A program made the translations under genes and the position numbers. Below the pieces are notes generated by a model. It saw only the letters and a program-made list of their open reading frames with translations. It searched no databases and was not told the DNA's origin. DNA of 64,000 bases from Verrucomicrobiota bacterium (GTDB lineage: Bacteria; Verrucomicrobiota; Verrucomicrobiia; CAIQCK01): NCBI GenBank assembly GCA_026397915.1, contig JAPLTX010000034.1, forward strand, positions 1-64,000, given 5' to 3'. Shown piece by piece: positions 50,768 to 60,404 of the stretch (position 1 is its first letter; each line of letters starts with the position of its first letter).

Positions 50768-51739
50768 TTAGTGACCACCGAACAGCCACATCACCACCGG
50801 CAGGACCAGCAGCAGATACATGGCGGTGTTGACGACGAAGAGCGCCGAGGCTTCGCGCGGGCGCAGGTCAAACATATTCGCCAGCGCCACCATCGTCACG
50901 GAGGTTGGCACAAACGACTGGACGACGACGACATTCCACCGCAGGTCGCGCAGCGCCAGCGGGGTCCACCAGGTCAGGCAGGCCAGTGCCAAGCCCACCG
51001 CCGCGCCGAGCACGAACCGCGCCACAGCCAGCCCGATCAACATCCGCCACAATGTCTGCACTCGCGAGAAGTGCAGCAACAGGCCGATGCCGAAGAACGC
51101 CATCGGAGTGATGCCAAACACCAGAATGTCCAACACATGCCACGCGACGATTTGCGGCGGACGCGGCACGCCCATCGCCGAGAGGACGATCCCCAGCACC
51201 ACCACCGGCAGTCCCGCCGAGCGCCAGTCGAAAAGGCTGCTTACAATCAGTTTTTGCAGAGAAGCGGACGGTTGCGTGTCGGAGTAGTGGCGCGCAAGCG
51301 GATAGAGCAGCACCACCATTGTTGGCGTGAACAGCAGGATGTAGAGGTTGGACAGTCCCATGCCCGGCTCGCCGTAGAGCAGGTATAGAACAAACGCGCC
51401 CATCGTGAAGCCGTTGTTGCCCGTGCCGCCTGCCGTTGCAAACAAGCCGGTCTCGGCGCGGTCGCGCGTAACGAAACGTGCCAGAGCCAGTGACAGGAAC
51501 GTCATGGCTACGATGTGCGCCGCCGCGAATAGCGGCAAGCCGATGTCCGTCAGGTGCAACGGCGTGCCCCAGATGCTCAGACCGCCAACGATGGGGTAGG
51601 CGAACACGCCGACAAACGTCATGATTTTCCGGGCCGCGCGGTCACCGGCCACTCCGAGAAGGCGGCAGACGTAGCCGGCCGCGGTGGCTGCCATCACCGT
51701 GCCTGCTGCTATCGTTAACCTGGTTGCTGTCTCCGTCAT
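50768..51739 (-). CDS. AEC family transporter
   Basis: This is a 323-residue inner-membrane protein with about 10 hydrophobic helices arranged as two halves, as in the auxin efflux carrier (AEC) family. Features are AATAAGYVCRLLGVAGDRAA, then KIMTFVGVFAYPIVGGLSIW, TAGGTGNNGFTMGAFVLYLL (the conserved Asn-rich crossover segment), YILLFTPTMVVLLYPLARHY, and VVVQSFVPTSVTMVALANMF in the second half. The start at 51739 (MTETATRL) is preferred; the frame continues upstream to 51850 without helix character and would overlap the divergent folC leader. It is convergent with dinB. The substrate is unknown. Confidence 0.83.
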   Translation of the reverse strand: MTETATRLTIAAGTVMAATAAGYVCRLLGVAGDRAARKIMTFVGVFAYPIVGGLSIWGTPLHLTDIGLPLFAAAHIVAMTFLSLALARFVTRDRAETGLFATAGGTGNNGFTMGAFVLYLLYGEPGMGLSNLYILLFTPTMVVLLYPLARHYSDTQPSASLQKLIVSSLFDWRSAGLPVVVLGIVLSAMGVPRPPQIVAWHVLDILVFGITPMAFFGIGLLLHFSRVQTLWRMLIGLAVARFVLGAAVGLALACLTWWTPLALRDLRWNVVVVQSFVPTSVTMVALANMFDLRPREASALFVVNTAMYLLLVLPVVMWLFGGH

Positions 51740-51877
51740 CGCGTGCCACTTGTCTTTAGCAGAACAACCGCGACGATACGTGACAAGATTTCGTGCCGCA
51801 ACCGGCTCAAGCGGAGGTTTCGTTATGCTCGCCGTTCCGTTGACCGACATTGGCGACGCGTGCTAGCGTCGGCTGCG

Positions 51878-53176
51878 GTGACATACGAGCAAACAGTCGA
51901 GTATCTTTACGGCATTCAGCTTTTCGGCATCAAGCTGGGCCTGCACAACATCCGTGCCTTGCTGGCGTTGATGGGCAATCCCCACGAGACGCCGCCGCTG
52001 GTGGGCCGCTTCATCCACATCGCCGGCACCAACGGCAAGGGTAGCGTTGCAGCGATGCTCAACGCCATTGGCCAGCGCGCCGGCCTGCGCGTCGGCCTCT
52101 ACACGTCGCCGCACTTGGTCAGTTTCTGCGAGCGTATCCAGGTGAACAACCAGCCGATTACGGAAGCCGACGTGGTGCGGCTGGTGAGCGAGATCCGGCC
52201 GCTGATGCAGCGGGTGGCGGAAATGCCGGAGCACGCGCACCCGACATTCTTTGAGGCGATTACGGCGATCGCGTTGCGCTATTTTCAGGAGCGGCGTTGC
52301 GACCTCGTCGTGTGGGAAACCGGCATGGGCGGCCGACTCGACGCGACCAACATCGTCCCGCCGCTGGTGAGCGTGATTACCAATGTGCAGAACGACCACG
52401 CCACGTATCTCGGCGATACCATTGCGAAGATCGCTGTGGAAAAAGCCGGCGTCATCAAACCCGGCGTGCCGGTGGTGACCGCGGCGTCAGACCCTGTGGC
52501 ACTGGAGGTCATCTCGCGCATAGCAGCGGAGGCGCGTGCGCCGTTGACAGTGGTTCGACCGGGCGACTGCGAACTGCTCGGCGAAGATTTGCGTGGTCAA
52601 CAGGTTCGAATGGGCGGCATGGAGTGCGCGATTCCGCTGCTGGGAGTGCACCAAGTGGTGAACGCGATGACTGCCGTCACGGCGGCGCGGCTGGCGCTGA
52701 AGGTGTCTGATGAAATGATCCGCGAGGGATTGGCGCGGACGCGGTGGCCCGGCCGGTTTCACGTGATGCCGGGCAAACCGACGGTTGTGCTCGACGGTGC
52801 GCACAATTCCGCAGCCGCCGAGGTGCTGGGCGCGACGTTGGAGCAGCATTTCCGAGGGCAACGACTGACGATGATCCTCGGCATCCTGCGCGACAAGGAT
52901 CGCGAGGGCATCTGCCGGGCGCTCGCGCCGCGCGCGACGGAGGTGTTGACGGTGCGCGTGCCGAGCGAGCGCACGACCAGCCCGGGGGAATTGGCGGAGA
53001 TTTGTCGCCGGGCTGCGCCGGGCGTGCCGGTGCGCAACGCGAACACGGTGGCGGCGGCGCTGGAGGAGTGCAGCGAACGCGATGGCGTGGTGCTAGTGGC
53101 AGGCTCGCTTTACTTGGTGGGCGAGACGTTGGCATTGGTGCAGCGGCGACGGTTGGAGGCGGGGTTGAACCAATGA
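51878..53176 (+). CDS. folC: Dihydrofolate synthase / folylpolyglutamate synthase
   Basis: This 432-residue cytoplasmic enzyme is of the Mur ligase superfamily and adds glutamate to folate (and to dihydropteroate). The start is GTG at 51878, giving MTYEQTVEYLYGIQLFGIKL as in other FolC proteins; GTG at 51860 and ATG at 51743 are in-frame alternatives. Motifs: FIHIAGTNGKGSVAAML is the ATP loop, GLYTSPHLVSFCERIQVNNQ the omega loop, VVWETGMGGRLDATNIVPPL the central segment, VITNVQNDHATYLGDT follows, and VVLDGAHNSAAAEVLGATLE is the C-terminal domain. The HAD gene overlaps its stop by four bases. Confidence 0.94.
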   Translation: MTYEQTVEYLYGIQLFGIKLGLHNIRALLALMGNPHETPPLVGRFIHIAGTNGKGSVAAMLNAIGQRAGLRVGLYTSPHLVSFCERIQVNNQPITEADVVRLVSEIRPLMQRVAEMPEHAHPTFFEAITAIALRYFQERRCDLVVWETGMGGRLDATNIVPPLVSVITNVQNDHATYLGDTIAKIAVEKAGVIKPGVPVVTAASDPVALEVISRIAAEARAPLTVVRPGDCELLGEDLRGQQVRMGGMECAIPLLGVHQVVNAMTAVTAARLALKVSDEMIREGLARTRWPGRFHVMPGKPTVVLDGAHNSAAAEVLGATLEQHFRGQRLTMILGILRDKDREGICRALAPRATEVLTVRVPSERTTSPGELAEICRRAAPGVPVRNANTVAAALEECSERDGVVLVAGSLYLVGETLALVQRRRLEAGLNQ

Positions 53177-53928
53177 GTGTGGACAGTAATCAGAGGTTAG
53201 TGATCAACGGGCATGGGAAACTGCGGGCGGTGACGTTTGATGCGGGCGGGACGTTGCTCTATCCGCATCCGTCGGTCGGCGAGATTTACGCGGATGCGGC
53301 GCGGCGGCATGGCGTGACAGCGGACGCGGCGGCGATGGAGGATGGGTTCCGGCGGGCGTGGGTGGCGTGCCACCACGACAGCGCGGTGGCCGCGGCGGGC
53401 AACGTGAGCCAGCGGGAATGGTGGCGGGAAATGGTGTTCCAGACGCTGGAGATGGCGGGCGTGACGCTGCCGGACCGGGAGGCGTATTTTCACGAGCTTT
53501 ATGATTTGTTTGCAGCGCCGGAGGTGTGGCGATTGTTTCCCGATGCCATTGAGACGTTGATGGCGGTGAGGAAACTGGACCTGAAGGTGGGGCTGCTGTC
53601 GAACTGGGACCATCGCCTGCGGCCGGTGCTGGAAGGGCTGGGACTGATGCCATTGCTGGACGCCGTGACGATCTCCTGCGAAGTGGGTGTGGAGAAACCG
53701 GACCCGAAGATTTTCCATGCGGCGTGGTCGGCGCTCGGCGTGGCGCGCGGCGAGGAAGTGCTGCACGTTGGCGACAGCTACCGCGACGACGTGCTCGGCG
53801 CGTTGGCGGTGGGCATGGGCGCCGTGCTGGTGGAACGCGCCGGCAAGCATCCTTGGGACGGTGCGACGATACGGAGGCTGGGAGATCTGACGGCGCTGCT
53901 GGATGAGGAACGAAATGAAGGGGGTTGA
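53173..53928 (+). CDS. HAD family hydrolase
   Basis: This is a 251-residue cytoplasmic phosphatase-like protein. Its ATG overlaps the folC stop (ATGA), so the two are probably translationally coupled. HAD motif I is VTFDAGGTLL; it reads DAGGT, so the second acid of DxD is replaced by Gly, as in some HADs. Motif II is GLLSNWDHRL (Ser/Asn), motif III is EKPDPKIFHAAWSAL with Lys, and motif IV is VLHVGDSYRDDVLGALAVGM. A helical cap lies between motifs I and II. The subfamily is that of HDHD3/YjjG-like enzymes. With folC it could dephosphorylate a pterin or nucleotide intermediate, which is inference. The first about 14 residues (MSVDSNQRLVINGH) are an extension before the domain. Confidence 0.88.
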   Translation: MSVDSNQRLVINGHGKLRAVTFDAGGTLLYPHPSVGEIYADAARRHGVTADAAAMEDGFRRAWVACHHDSAVAAAGNVSQREWWREMVFQTLEMAGVTLPDREAYFHELYDLFAAPEVWRLFPDAIETLMAVRKLDLKVGLLSNWDHRLRPVLEGLGLMPLLDAVTISCEVGVEKPDPKIFHAAWSALGVARGEEVLHVGDSYRDDVLGALAVGMGAVLVERAGKHPWDGATIRRLGDLTALLDEERNEGG

Positions 53929-53932
53929 ACTC

Positions 53933-55111
53933 TCAACTCTTCGTTTCTGACTTCTCGCTTGTAGCTTTCTGTGCTGCGCGATCGCGCCACAAGCGTTTGA
54001 TCCGGGCGGCAAAGGAGGATTTCTGCGCCGCTTTCCGGATCTGGTCCGCCGAACGGATTAACAAGATAACGATCCGGTTCTTGAGCGTGGGCGCATAGAA
54101 TGTCACGTCGCAGTCATACCAGGACTCATCGCTGAACCGTTGCTTGTATTCTGCGTCGCCCAGACCGAAATCCAGACAGGTGCACTTCTCCTTGATCAGT
54201 TCCTCGATGACATGCACCAGGAGCAACGAGCCGAGTTGGAATTCCTTCATTTGCGGGTCGTAGCCAACGTCCTGCGAGTGGAAGATCGTGCCATACATGC
54301 ATCCCATCCAGAAAGCCCGCGGCACGCCGTTCAGATAGAGCACGTAACCCCGGAACTGGCCTTTGGACGCGAACAACTGGCATCGCTTGTTGTAGAACTC
54401 GTCGTTCTTGAAGGCGACGCCGAGACCGTGATGATAGGTCTTGGACGCCACGGCCTCCGCATCCTGGCAGAACTGAGCGATGCTCTCGCTGTCGTGGAAA
54501 TGGCGGAAGTCCACGTCGCCTGCAATCTCCTCATCCTCCTCCAGTTTCCGCCTGGCCCGCCGAAGCTGGGAGCGGTGGCGGCTGCTGATCCGCTGCCACA
54601 TCTCCTCGTTCTTTGGCGGCAGATGCATGATCCAATGCGGCTCCGGCGCCAGAAACACGCTGGGCCTCGACCATCCGGCGCGGGCCAGCAGCGCGCGATA
54701 CACCGCCGTGCTCGTCCTGACGTTCGAGAAGATCATGGCATCAAACGCCCCCTGCTGGAGGTTCGCCGCCAGTCGTTCGACGATCGCCGCCGCGAGTTCG
54801 TCCGACCACGCGCCCAGCACGCCGCCGGTCATGATTCTGAGCACGCGGGCGCGGCCCATCCCAATGTTGGCATAGCCGATCTTCACCGCCGTTTGCTGTG
54901 GCTCGGTCCGCCCCACGAGCATCGCCACCGGAGCGCCATCCACCCGCGCGACCAGCGCATAAGGCGTGGCGTTGGCCGCCCTCGTCGAGAGGACGAGCTG
55001 ATAATGATCGAAGTCCGTGTTGGGGTGGTTTTGCCATGACTCCCAAAGCGGACGCAGCCGCTGCACTTCATCCGTGCGCGTGACCGCTTCAAAGGTAAAC
55101 TTTCCGCTCAT
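53933..55111 (-). CDS. FemAB/GNAT-like acyltransferase (BioF2-like domain)
   Basis: This is a 392-residue cytoplasmic protein with two tandem GNAT-fold halves as in the Acetyltransf_6/FemAB-like group. First half: FEAVTRTDEVQRLRPLWESW to about residue 150. Second half: SRHRSQLRRARRKLEEDE, then HGLGVAFKNDEFYNKRCQLF, GYVLYLNGVPRAFWMGCMYG, SLLLVHVIEELIKEKCTCLD and FGLGDAEYKQRF, the last being the conserved FGxGDxxYK-F motif of this group. Relatives take part in exopolysaccharide or peptidoglycan modification by transferring acyl or aminoacyl groups. It is convergent with the HAD gene (4 bases between). The acceptor is unknown. Confidence 0.83.
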   Translation of the reverse strand: MSGKFTFEAVTRTDEVQRLRPLWESWQNHPNTDFDHYQLVLSTRAANATPYALVARVDGAPVAMLVGRTEPQQTAVKIGYANIGMGRARVLRIMTGGVLGAWSDELAAAIVERLAANLQQGAFDAMIFSNVRTSTAVYRALLARAGWSRPSVFLAPEPHWIMHLPPKNEEMWQRISSRHRSQLRRARRKLEEDEEIAGDVDFRHFHDSESIAQFCQDAEAVASKTYHHGLGVAFKNDEFYNKRCQLFASKGQFRGYVLYLNGVPRAFWMGCMYGTIFHSQDVGYDPQMKEFQLGSLLLVHVIEELIKEKCTCLDFGLGDAEYKQRFSDESWYDCDVTFYAPTLKNRIVILLIRSADQIRKAAQKSSFAARIKRLWRDRAAQKATSEKSETKS

Positions 55112-55402
55112 AGACTCAGCCCTATAGCTCTTCCAGAACGATCTGCTTCATTGCCTGTTCTTGGCTGCTGTTTGTTTACCACCTGCTTGTTGAAAAGGTT
55201 GTCGCAGTTCAGAAACCTTGTCAACCGAATCTGCTGATTGGGCAACTTGCAGGAAACAGCTTGATTTGCGGTTGCGAAAGCCGAAAGCAGAAGGTGTTTG
55301 ACGACATTCCGTTGGCAGTGCTACAGAGAGGGCGCTTTTCCTGGCCGAGAACCAGACAGGATGTCTTCGGTGGTCCTTTGCGTGGAAAAAGACGCGGTGT
55401 GT

Positions 55403-55479
<77 letters not shown>

Positions 55480-55508
55480 TTTCTTTCTGCGGAACAACGG
55501 TGCTGGCG

Positions 55509-57455
55509 TCAGGCCGGCATGGGTCGCAATTCTTTCTCTGGCAGCAAGCCGTCCACGCGGTGGAGCGCGACTTTTTCGGCGCGGCCTTTGAGCGCGTATT
55601 CGCCGACGGAATGTGCCCTCACGTGGTCCTTCACGAGGCTGTAAACCGCCTCGCTGATGAGCAGGTCGGTGCCGGTTTCCTTGTTGATGCCCTCGATGCG
55701 GGAGGCGGTGTTGACCGTGTCGCCAATGGCAGTGTATTCGCTGCGCTGGGCGGAGCCGACCTCGCCGACCAGCGCCACGCCCGCGTGAATGCCAATGCCG
55801 ATCTTGATTTCCGGATAGCCTTGCGCCTTCCACTGGGGTTGCAGCGCGGCCAGTTCCTGGCGCATTTCCAGCGCGGCCGAGACGGCACGCAATGCGTCAT
55901 CCGCCGGCCCGCGGCTCGTCGGCGCGCCCCAGAACGCCATGATGGCGTCGCCGATATATTTGTCCAGCGTGCCGCCGTGCCGGGCGACGATGGCGGACAT
56001 CGCGGTGAGATATTCGTTCAGTTGGGTGATCAATGTTTTGGCGTCGCCCTTCTCGAAAAGCGTAGTGAAGTTGCGTATGTCCGAGAAGAACACCACCAAC
56101 AGCCGCTCTTGTGGCGCGAGCATCTGTTGCAACGCGCCATATTCCTTCATCAGCTCATCAGCAACTTCCTTCGACACCTGTCGCTCCAGCGCCTGCCGCG
56201 CGCGCCGTTTTTCTAGTTGCTCGGTCAGCAGTTGCCAGGCCGTGCCGGAGATGGCGATGGGGATCATCACGGCCACGGGCGCAGCGAAGGGGAGGATCAT
56301 GTGGAAGTGCGCGAATGCGATGTAGCAGACGACGGCATGCGCCGTCGCGATCACCAGCGGCAGCACGAGTTTCAGCAGAGGATGCCGCACAAACAGCAGC
56401 GACAGCACCGTGATGCTTGCGAAGGCGAGGATGAGTGGGATCAAGGCGAGGTCGGACTCCTCGCGAAGTTCATTGTGACGGATCAACGTGCTGATGGCGG
56501 CGGCGTGGATCTCGACGCCGGGCGTGCTCTTTTCGTTTGGCGTGGCATGCATGTCGTGCAGGAAGTTTTGCGTGGGGCCGACGAGCACGATCTTGTTCTT
56601 GAACACGCTTCCATTTTGAAGGGACTGCTTCCAAGTTTTTCCATAGAAGAGTTGGTAGTAGGGATAACGGGGGAATGGGCGTTCATAACTGCGGCGATCC
56701 AACGGCTTCAGGCAAGAATAGTTGATGGTCATGCTCGGCTGCTCGTAAATCCAGTGCGTCTTCGGGTCGGCTATGTTGGCAATGCGGGCAGACATAGCCG
56801 GCAACCATTCTTCGGTGCCTCCCATCCACCAGAGGGGAATCATGCGGCGGACAACAGAGTCAATATCCGCGGAGAAGTTCACGGCCGCGCACAGGTTGGT
56901 ATGCGCCATGCCTTCCGGGATCACGCTGGGCGTGGGCAACATCCACTTCTCGCGCGTGCCGCCTTGGATGGGTTCATCAGCGCGGTTGGCGCCGATGATC
57001 ACGCGGCCTGCCGCGCTGGCAAGGGCGTCGCGCCACGCCTTGTCGTCATCGGGGCCGTATTTGCTGGGCGTTGTAAACAAGAGGTCGAAGCCCACCACCT
57101 TCGCACCAGCGTCGAGCAGCTTGTGCAGGATTAGTCCGTGTGCCCGGCGCGGCCACGGCCACGTGCTGAGGAGTTGCAGATCAGGGTTAGCCTTCAGTTC
57201 TTCCGGAGAAAAAGTATCTGCGACAAAAGACTCCTCATCAATACCGACGATCACCACCTCCGGCAGCGGAGGACGCCAGCCGCGCCATGCAAAACGGGCG
57301 TCAATACTGGCCAGTTCCCAACGCGTCAGAAACTCCACGGCGGGCCATACTGCCCAAACAGTGACAAGTAACGCCCAGAACAATCCGCAGGCCGCGACTA
57401 CCATTCGGTCGCGCCGGTTGCGTGTGCTCCAGAGATTGTTCAACCATTCCTTCAT
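55509..57455 (-). CDS. Adenylate/guanylate cyclase with CHASE2 sensor
   Basis: This is a 648-residue inner-membrane protein. An N-terminal helix (MVVAACGLFWALLVTVWAVW) is followed by a periplasmic CHASE2 sensor (about residues 45-345, with FAWRGWRPPLPEVVIVGIDE and AGAKVVGFDLLF). Next come three hydrophobic helices (about 350-430) and a short coiled region. The C-terminal class III cyclase domain (about 470-640) contains VVFFSDIRNFTTLFEKG with the first metal Asp, LDKYIGDAIMAFWGAP with the purine Lys and second Asp, and EYTAIGDTVNTASRIEG with the transition-state Asn and Arg. All catalytic residues are present, so it should make cAMP (or cGMP) in response to an unknown external signal. Confidence 0.92.
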   Translation of the reverse strand: MKEWLNNLWSTRNRRDRMVVAACGLFWALLVTVWAVWPAVEFLTRWELASIDARFAWRGWRPPLPEVVIVGIDEESFVADTFSPEELKANPDLQLLSTWPWPRRAHGLILHKLLDAGAKVVGFDLLFTTPSKYGPDDDKAWRDALASAAGRVIIGANRADEPIQGGTREKWMLPTPSVIPEGMAHTNLCAAVNFSADIDSVVRRMIPLWWMGGTEEWLPAMSARIANIADPKTHWIYEQPSMTINYSCLKPLDRRSYERPFPRYPYYQLFYGKTWKQSLQNGSVFKNKIVLVGPTQNFLHDMHATPNEKSTPGVEIHAAAISTLIRHNELREESDLALIPLILAFASITVLSLLFVRHPLLKLVLPLVIATAHAVVCYIAFAHFHMILPFAAPVAVMIPIAISGTAWQLLTEQLEKRRARQALERQVSKEVADELMKEYGALQQMLAPQERLLVVFFSDIRNFTTLFEKGDAKTLITQLNEYLTAMSAIVARHGGTLDKYIGDAIMAFWGAPTSRGPADDALRAVSAALEMRQELAALQPQWKAQGYPEIKIGIGIHAGVALVGEVGSAQRSEYTAIGDTVNTASRIEGINKETGTDLLISEAVYSLVKDHVRAHSVGEYALKGRAEKVALHRVDGLLPEKELRPMPA

Positions 57456-57472
57456 GCTTGTCTGTTCCTGTA

Positions 57473-58402
57473 TCAGGGCAACTGGCTGATCTTTTGCGTC
57501 GTGCGGAAGTGGAGCTTGGCCACTTCGCCGAGTTTGGCCATGCCGTGCTTCTTCAGAAATTCGCGTCCGGCCTCGTCCACCTTCGCGCTGGCGCCCTTAG
57601 GCATCTCGATGCCGTATTCCTTGCTGAGCGCCGCCAGCCGCTGGACGAACTCGTCGCGAGCAATGATCGAGGCCGCGGCGACAGCTAGATCACTCTCAGC
57701 TTTGTGCCGCTGCACGAGTTGGATGGTGCGGCCACGCTTCAGCAGCGCATTCTCGATGAGCCGCTTGTCGCCGAATTGGTCAGCCACTGCACGTTTGCAT
57801 TCCTCGCCGGACTTCTCCAGCGTCTCCAGCACGTTCTCGATGACGCGCGCGTGGCCCCACGCCAGCATCTTGTTCACGTTGCCCATCTTTGCGAGCAGGT
57901 CGTTGTAGGCGCGCGGGCCGATGGGGACAACCTTCACGACGCAACCGGAGGTCTGGCGGATCAGTTTCGCCAATTCAAAGATACGCTTGTCGCTTGTGAC
58001 GGTCTTGCTGTCGCGCACGCCGCTACCGCGCAGCGCATCAATCGCCGTGCGGTTCAGGAACACGCCGGCGACGGTGAGCGGGCCAAAGAAATCGCCCTTG
58101 CCGCTCTCGTCCACGCCGATGCGCGGTTCCAGGATTGTCGGGTCGTGGACGTGCTCGTAGCCGAGCCGCGCCTCGCCGAGGATTTCAGGTTCCAGATAAA
58201 ACTGCACGAACTCCTCGACGCCTTTGCCTTGCAAGAGCAGCTTGCCACTCTGAAAAGCGGTGACTTGCAACTTCTCCTTCGACGCTCCGAAGTGTGCGTA
58301 GGGAACTTCTCTGAAGGCGTAACCACGCTGCGCCAGATCGAGCCGGATGCGCTCGAACTGCGCGTCAGTCAACTTGATGGTGTAGGAAGTCAGCGGCGGC
58401 AT
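57473..58402 (-). CDS. rnhC: Ribonuclease HIII
   Basis: This is a 309-residue cytoplasmic enzyme that cuts RNA in RNA-DNA hybrids. The N-terminal about 85 residues are the TBP-like substrate-binding domain typical of type HIII. The catalytic domain starts at IGVDESGKGDFFGPLTVAGV (Asp-Glu-Ser-Gly-Lys), then RDSKTVTSDKRI has the next Asp, and RHKAESDLAVAAASIIARDE carries the later acidic residues. The start at 58402 (MPPLTSYTIKL) is chosen because the TBP-like domain begins there; the open frame upstream is an overlap with mutY. It is divergent from mutY with 42 bases between. Confidence 0.93.
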   Translation of the reverse strand: MPPLTSYTIKLTDAQFERIRLDLAQRGYAFREVPYAHFGASKEKLQVTAFQSGKLLLQGKGVEEFVQFYLEPEILGEARLGYEHVHDPTILEPRIGVDESGKGDFFGPLTVAGVFLNRTAIDALRGSGVRDSKTVTSDKRIFELAKLIRQTSGCVVKVVPIGPRAYNDLLAKMGNVNKMLAWGHARVIENVLETLEKSGEECKRAVADQFGDKRLIENALLKRGRTIQLVQRHKAESDLAVAAASIIARDEFVQRLAALSKEYGIEMPKGASAKVDEAGREFLKKHGMAKLGEVAKLHFRTTQKISQLP

Positions 58403-58444
58403 TTGTGTCGAAAGTTCCTTTGGCGCGGTTATGCTTACCACGTC

Positions 58445-59476
58445 ATGCAGACCTCGGAAATGCAAAAACAACTCTTGCGTTGGTTTGACCGCCACGCTCG
58501 GACCCTGCCGTGGCGCTCGCGCGCGGTGCGGCGCGACCCGTATCGTGTCTGGGTTTCCGAGATCATGCTCCAGCAGACGCAGGTGGTCACGGTCATTCCA
58601 TATTACCAACGTTGGCTGCGGCTGTTTCCGACGATCGGAGCGCTGGCTCGCGCGAAGCCGGCAGCGGTGCTGAAGGCATGGGAAGGTCTCGGCTACTATC
58701 GTCGCGCGCGTAACCTCCACGCCACCGCGCGTGAAGTCGTGCGGTGTCACAGTGGACGGTTGCCGGCGACGCGCGATGGATTGCTGGCGTTGCCGGGCAT
58801 CGGCCGCTACACCGCCGGCGCCATCCTTAGCATCGCCTTTGGTCAGCGGGAGCCTTTGGTGGACGGCAACGTTGCGCGCGTATTGGCGCGGTTGTTCGGC
58901 GTCCGCCAGAACGTGAAATCCGGCACGGGCCAAGCGCGGCTGTGGAAGCTGGCCGGCTCGCTTGTGCCAGCGAAGCGACCGGGTGCTTTTAATGAATCTT
59001 TGATGGAACTGGGAGCGACAGTTTGCACGCCGGCAGGGCCGCGTTGCGACTGTTGTCCGGTGCGCAAGCTTTGCGTGGCGCTACGCCTTGGAGAGGTTGA
59101 ACGGTTACCGAACACTGGCAAGCGGCCGAAATCGCGATTCGTCCGGCAGCGCGCGCTTCTTATCTGGCGCGACGGTCGGCTTCTGATTCGTCGCAGACGG
59201 TCGGGAGAATCCATGTGTGGTCTTTGGGAGTTCCCATCCGAACCGGTGGCGGGAGTGCGTAGCACCGTTGGCGAACGCATCGGCAGCATTCGTCACAGCG
59301 TCATGAACGACCAGTTGCTGGTCGCTGCCCACGATTGCCATTGGCTTGGTGGGGAACCCATTCGCCAGGGCGAGACAGGCTGTTGGAGATGGGCTGACCG
59401 TGCCACGCTTGCGCGGCTGCCGTTCATCGGAGCACACCGGAAGATTGTCGGATTGCTGGTCGTCGTCGGCAGATAG
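58445..59476 (+). CDS. mutY: A/G-specific adenine glycosylase
   Basis: This is a 343-residue DNA repair enzyme that removes adenine mispaired with 8-oxoguanine. It begins RHARTLPWRSRAVRRDPYRV WVSEIMLQQTQV (read in two parts), in which the catalytic Glu is in EIMLQQ. The helix-hairpin-helix is LLALPGIGRYTAGAILSIAF, followed by the catalytic Asp in VDGNVARVLARLFG. The [4Fe-4S] cluster ligands are spaced C-x6-C-x2-C-x5-C in CTPAGPRCDCCPVRKLC. The C-terminal Nudix-like domain (from LLIWRDGRLLIRRRRSGESM) recognises 8-oxoguanine. The start at 58445 is the first Met before the domain; alternative Met is six codons later. Confidence 0.94.
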   Translation: MQTSEMQKQLLRWFDRHARTLPWRSRAVRRDPYRVWVSEIMLQQTQVVTVIPYYQRWLRLFPTIGALARAKPAAVLKAWEGLGYYRRARNLHATAREVVRCHSGRLPATRDGLLALPGIGRYTAGAILSIAFGQREPLVDGNVARVLARLFGVRQNVKSGTGQARLWKLAGSLVPAKRPGAFNESLMELGATVCTPAGPRCDCCPVRKLCVALRLGEVERLPNTGKRPKSRFVRQRALLIWRDGRLLIRRRRSGESMCGLWEFPSEPVAGVRSTVGERIGSIRHSVMNDQLLVAAHDCHWLGGEPIRQGETGCWRWADRATLARLPFIGAHRKIVGLLVVVGR

Positions 59477-59537
59477 TGGAAACCCGCCGGTGTGGCCACG
59501 GTCGGGGATATACCGAGACTGTGGTCGAACGTGAGGT

Positions 59538-60212
59538 TCAACGCTTGGCGACGATTTCCTGCAGCTGGCGCAACTTCACCACGACGTTCGGCGGGCAGAC
59601 GCCACGCCAGTTCACGGTTGGGTAGAGGATGCTGTTGCGGCCGATGATCGAACCGGGATTGAGGACGCTGTTGCAGCCAACATCAGCGCTGTCGCCGACC
59701 ACCGCGCCAAATTTCCGCAGGCCGGTATCAATTCTGTGACCGTCCCACACGACGGTGATGTTCGATTTAACCGACTTGAGGTTCGAGCAGATGACGCCGG
59801 CGCCGAGATGCGCTTTGCGCCCGAGGATGCTGTCGCCGACGTAGGAGAAGTGCGGCACTTGCGCGCCGTCAAAGAGGATGGCGTTCTTGAACTCACATGA
59901 GTTGCCAAGCACGCAGCCGTTACCGACAAGGACGTGGTCGCGAATGTAGGCACCGGCACGGATCTCGCAGTTGCGACCGATGATGGCGGGACCCTTGATC
60001 GTTGCGCCGTGCTCGATGACGGTGCCCTCACCGATGAATACGTCGGAGCCGATAAACGGCGTGCCGACGAAGCGGGCGTGGTTGGCGGGGCGAAGGTGTT
60101 TGAGGATGTAGTCTTTGAGGCGCGGCAACGCCTGCCATGGAAACTCGCAGCCGTCGAACAGGACGGCGTGCTCGAACTGCGTCAAGTCGAGAAGATCGGT
60201 GGTGCGAATCAT
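59538..60212 (-). CDS. Left-handed beta-helix (hexapeptide) transferase-like protein
   Basis: This is a 224-residue protein. After an N-terminal helical part (LLDLTQFEHAVLFDGCEFPW) it has hexapeptide repeats: FIGSDVFIGEGTVIEHGATI, KGPAIIGRNCEIRAGAYIRD, HVLVGNGCVLGNSCEFKNAI, then a loop SYVGDSILGRKAHLGAGVIC and GDSADVGCNSVLNPGSIIGR. This is the LpxA/GlmU-C fold of acyl- and acetyltransferases. The NLKSVKSNITVVWDG and CPPNVVVKLR segments resemble those of UDP-GlcNAc/sugar-phosphate nucleotidylyltransferase-associated domains that lack the nucleotidyl part. The exact sugar is unknown. It lies between mutY (convergent) and tRNA-Gly. Confidence 0.8.
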   Translation of the reverse strand: MIRTTDLLDLTQFEHAVLFDGCEFPWQALPRLKDYILKHLRPANHARFVGTPFIGSDVFIGEGTVIEHGATIKGPAIIGRNCEIRAGAYIRDHVLVGNGCVLGNSCEFKNAILFDGAQVPHFSYVGDSILGRKAHLGAGVICSNLKSVKSNITVVWDGHRIDTGLRKFGAVVGDSADVGCNSVLNPGSIIGRNSILYPTVNWRGVCPPNVVVKLRQLQEIVAKR

Positions 60213-60228
60213 AGGCGGAGAAAAAAAT

Positions 60229-60305
60229 TGGAGCGAGCGATGGGATTCGAACCCACGACATCAACCTTGGCAAGGTTGCGCTCTACCAGACTGAGCTACG
60301 CTCGC
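60229..60305 (-). tRNA. tRNA-Gly (GCC anticodon)
   Basis: On the minus strand, acceptor GCGAGCG/CGCTCGC with discriminator T and encoded CCA (60229-60231). The anticodon stem CAACC/GGTTG encloses TTGCCAA, giving anticodon GCC. The T arm is GTGGG-TTCGAAT-CCCAT. Confidence 0.96.
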
Positions 60306-60404
60306 TTCCAAAACCGGGCACATGTTAGTCAGAACGCCGGACAGTGCAAGTTGAAATTGGCGGAGCCTGAATTGGCGGAGCCCGACGCCTGAAATACGGT
60401 TTTC

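Noticed and set aside
53173..53240. N-terminal extension of the HAD protein as a translated repeat
   Set aside because: Segments like GTAATCAG and GTGATCAA recall dispersed repeats, but the similarity is too short to claim.
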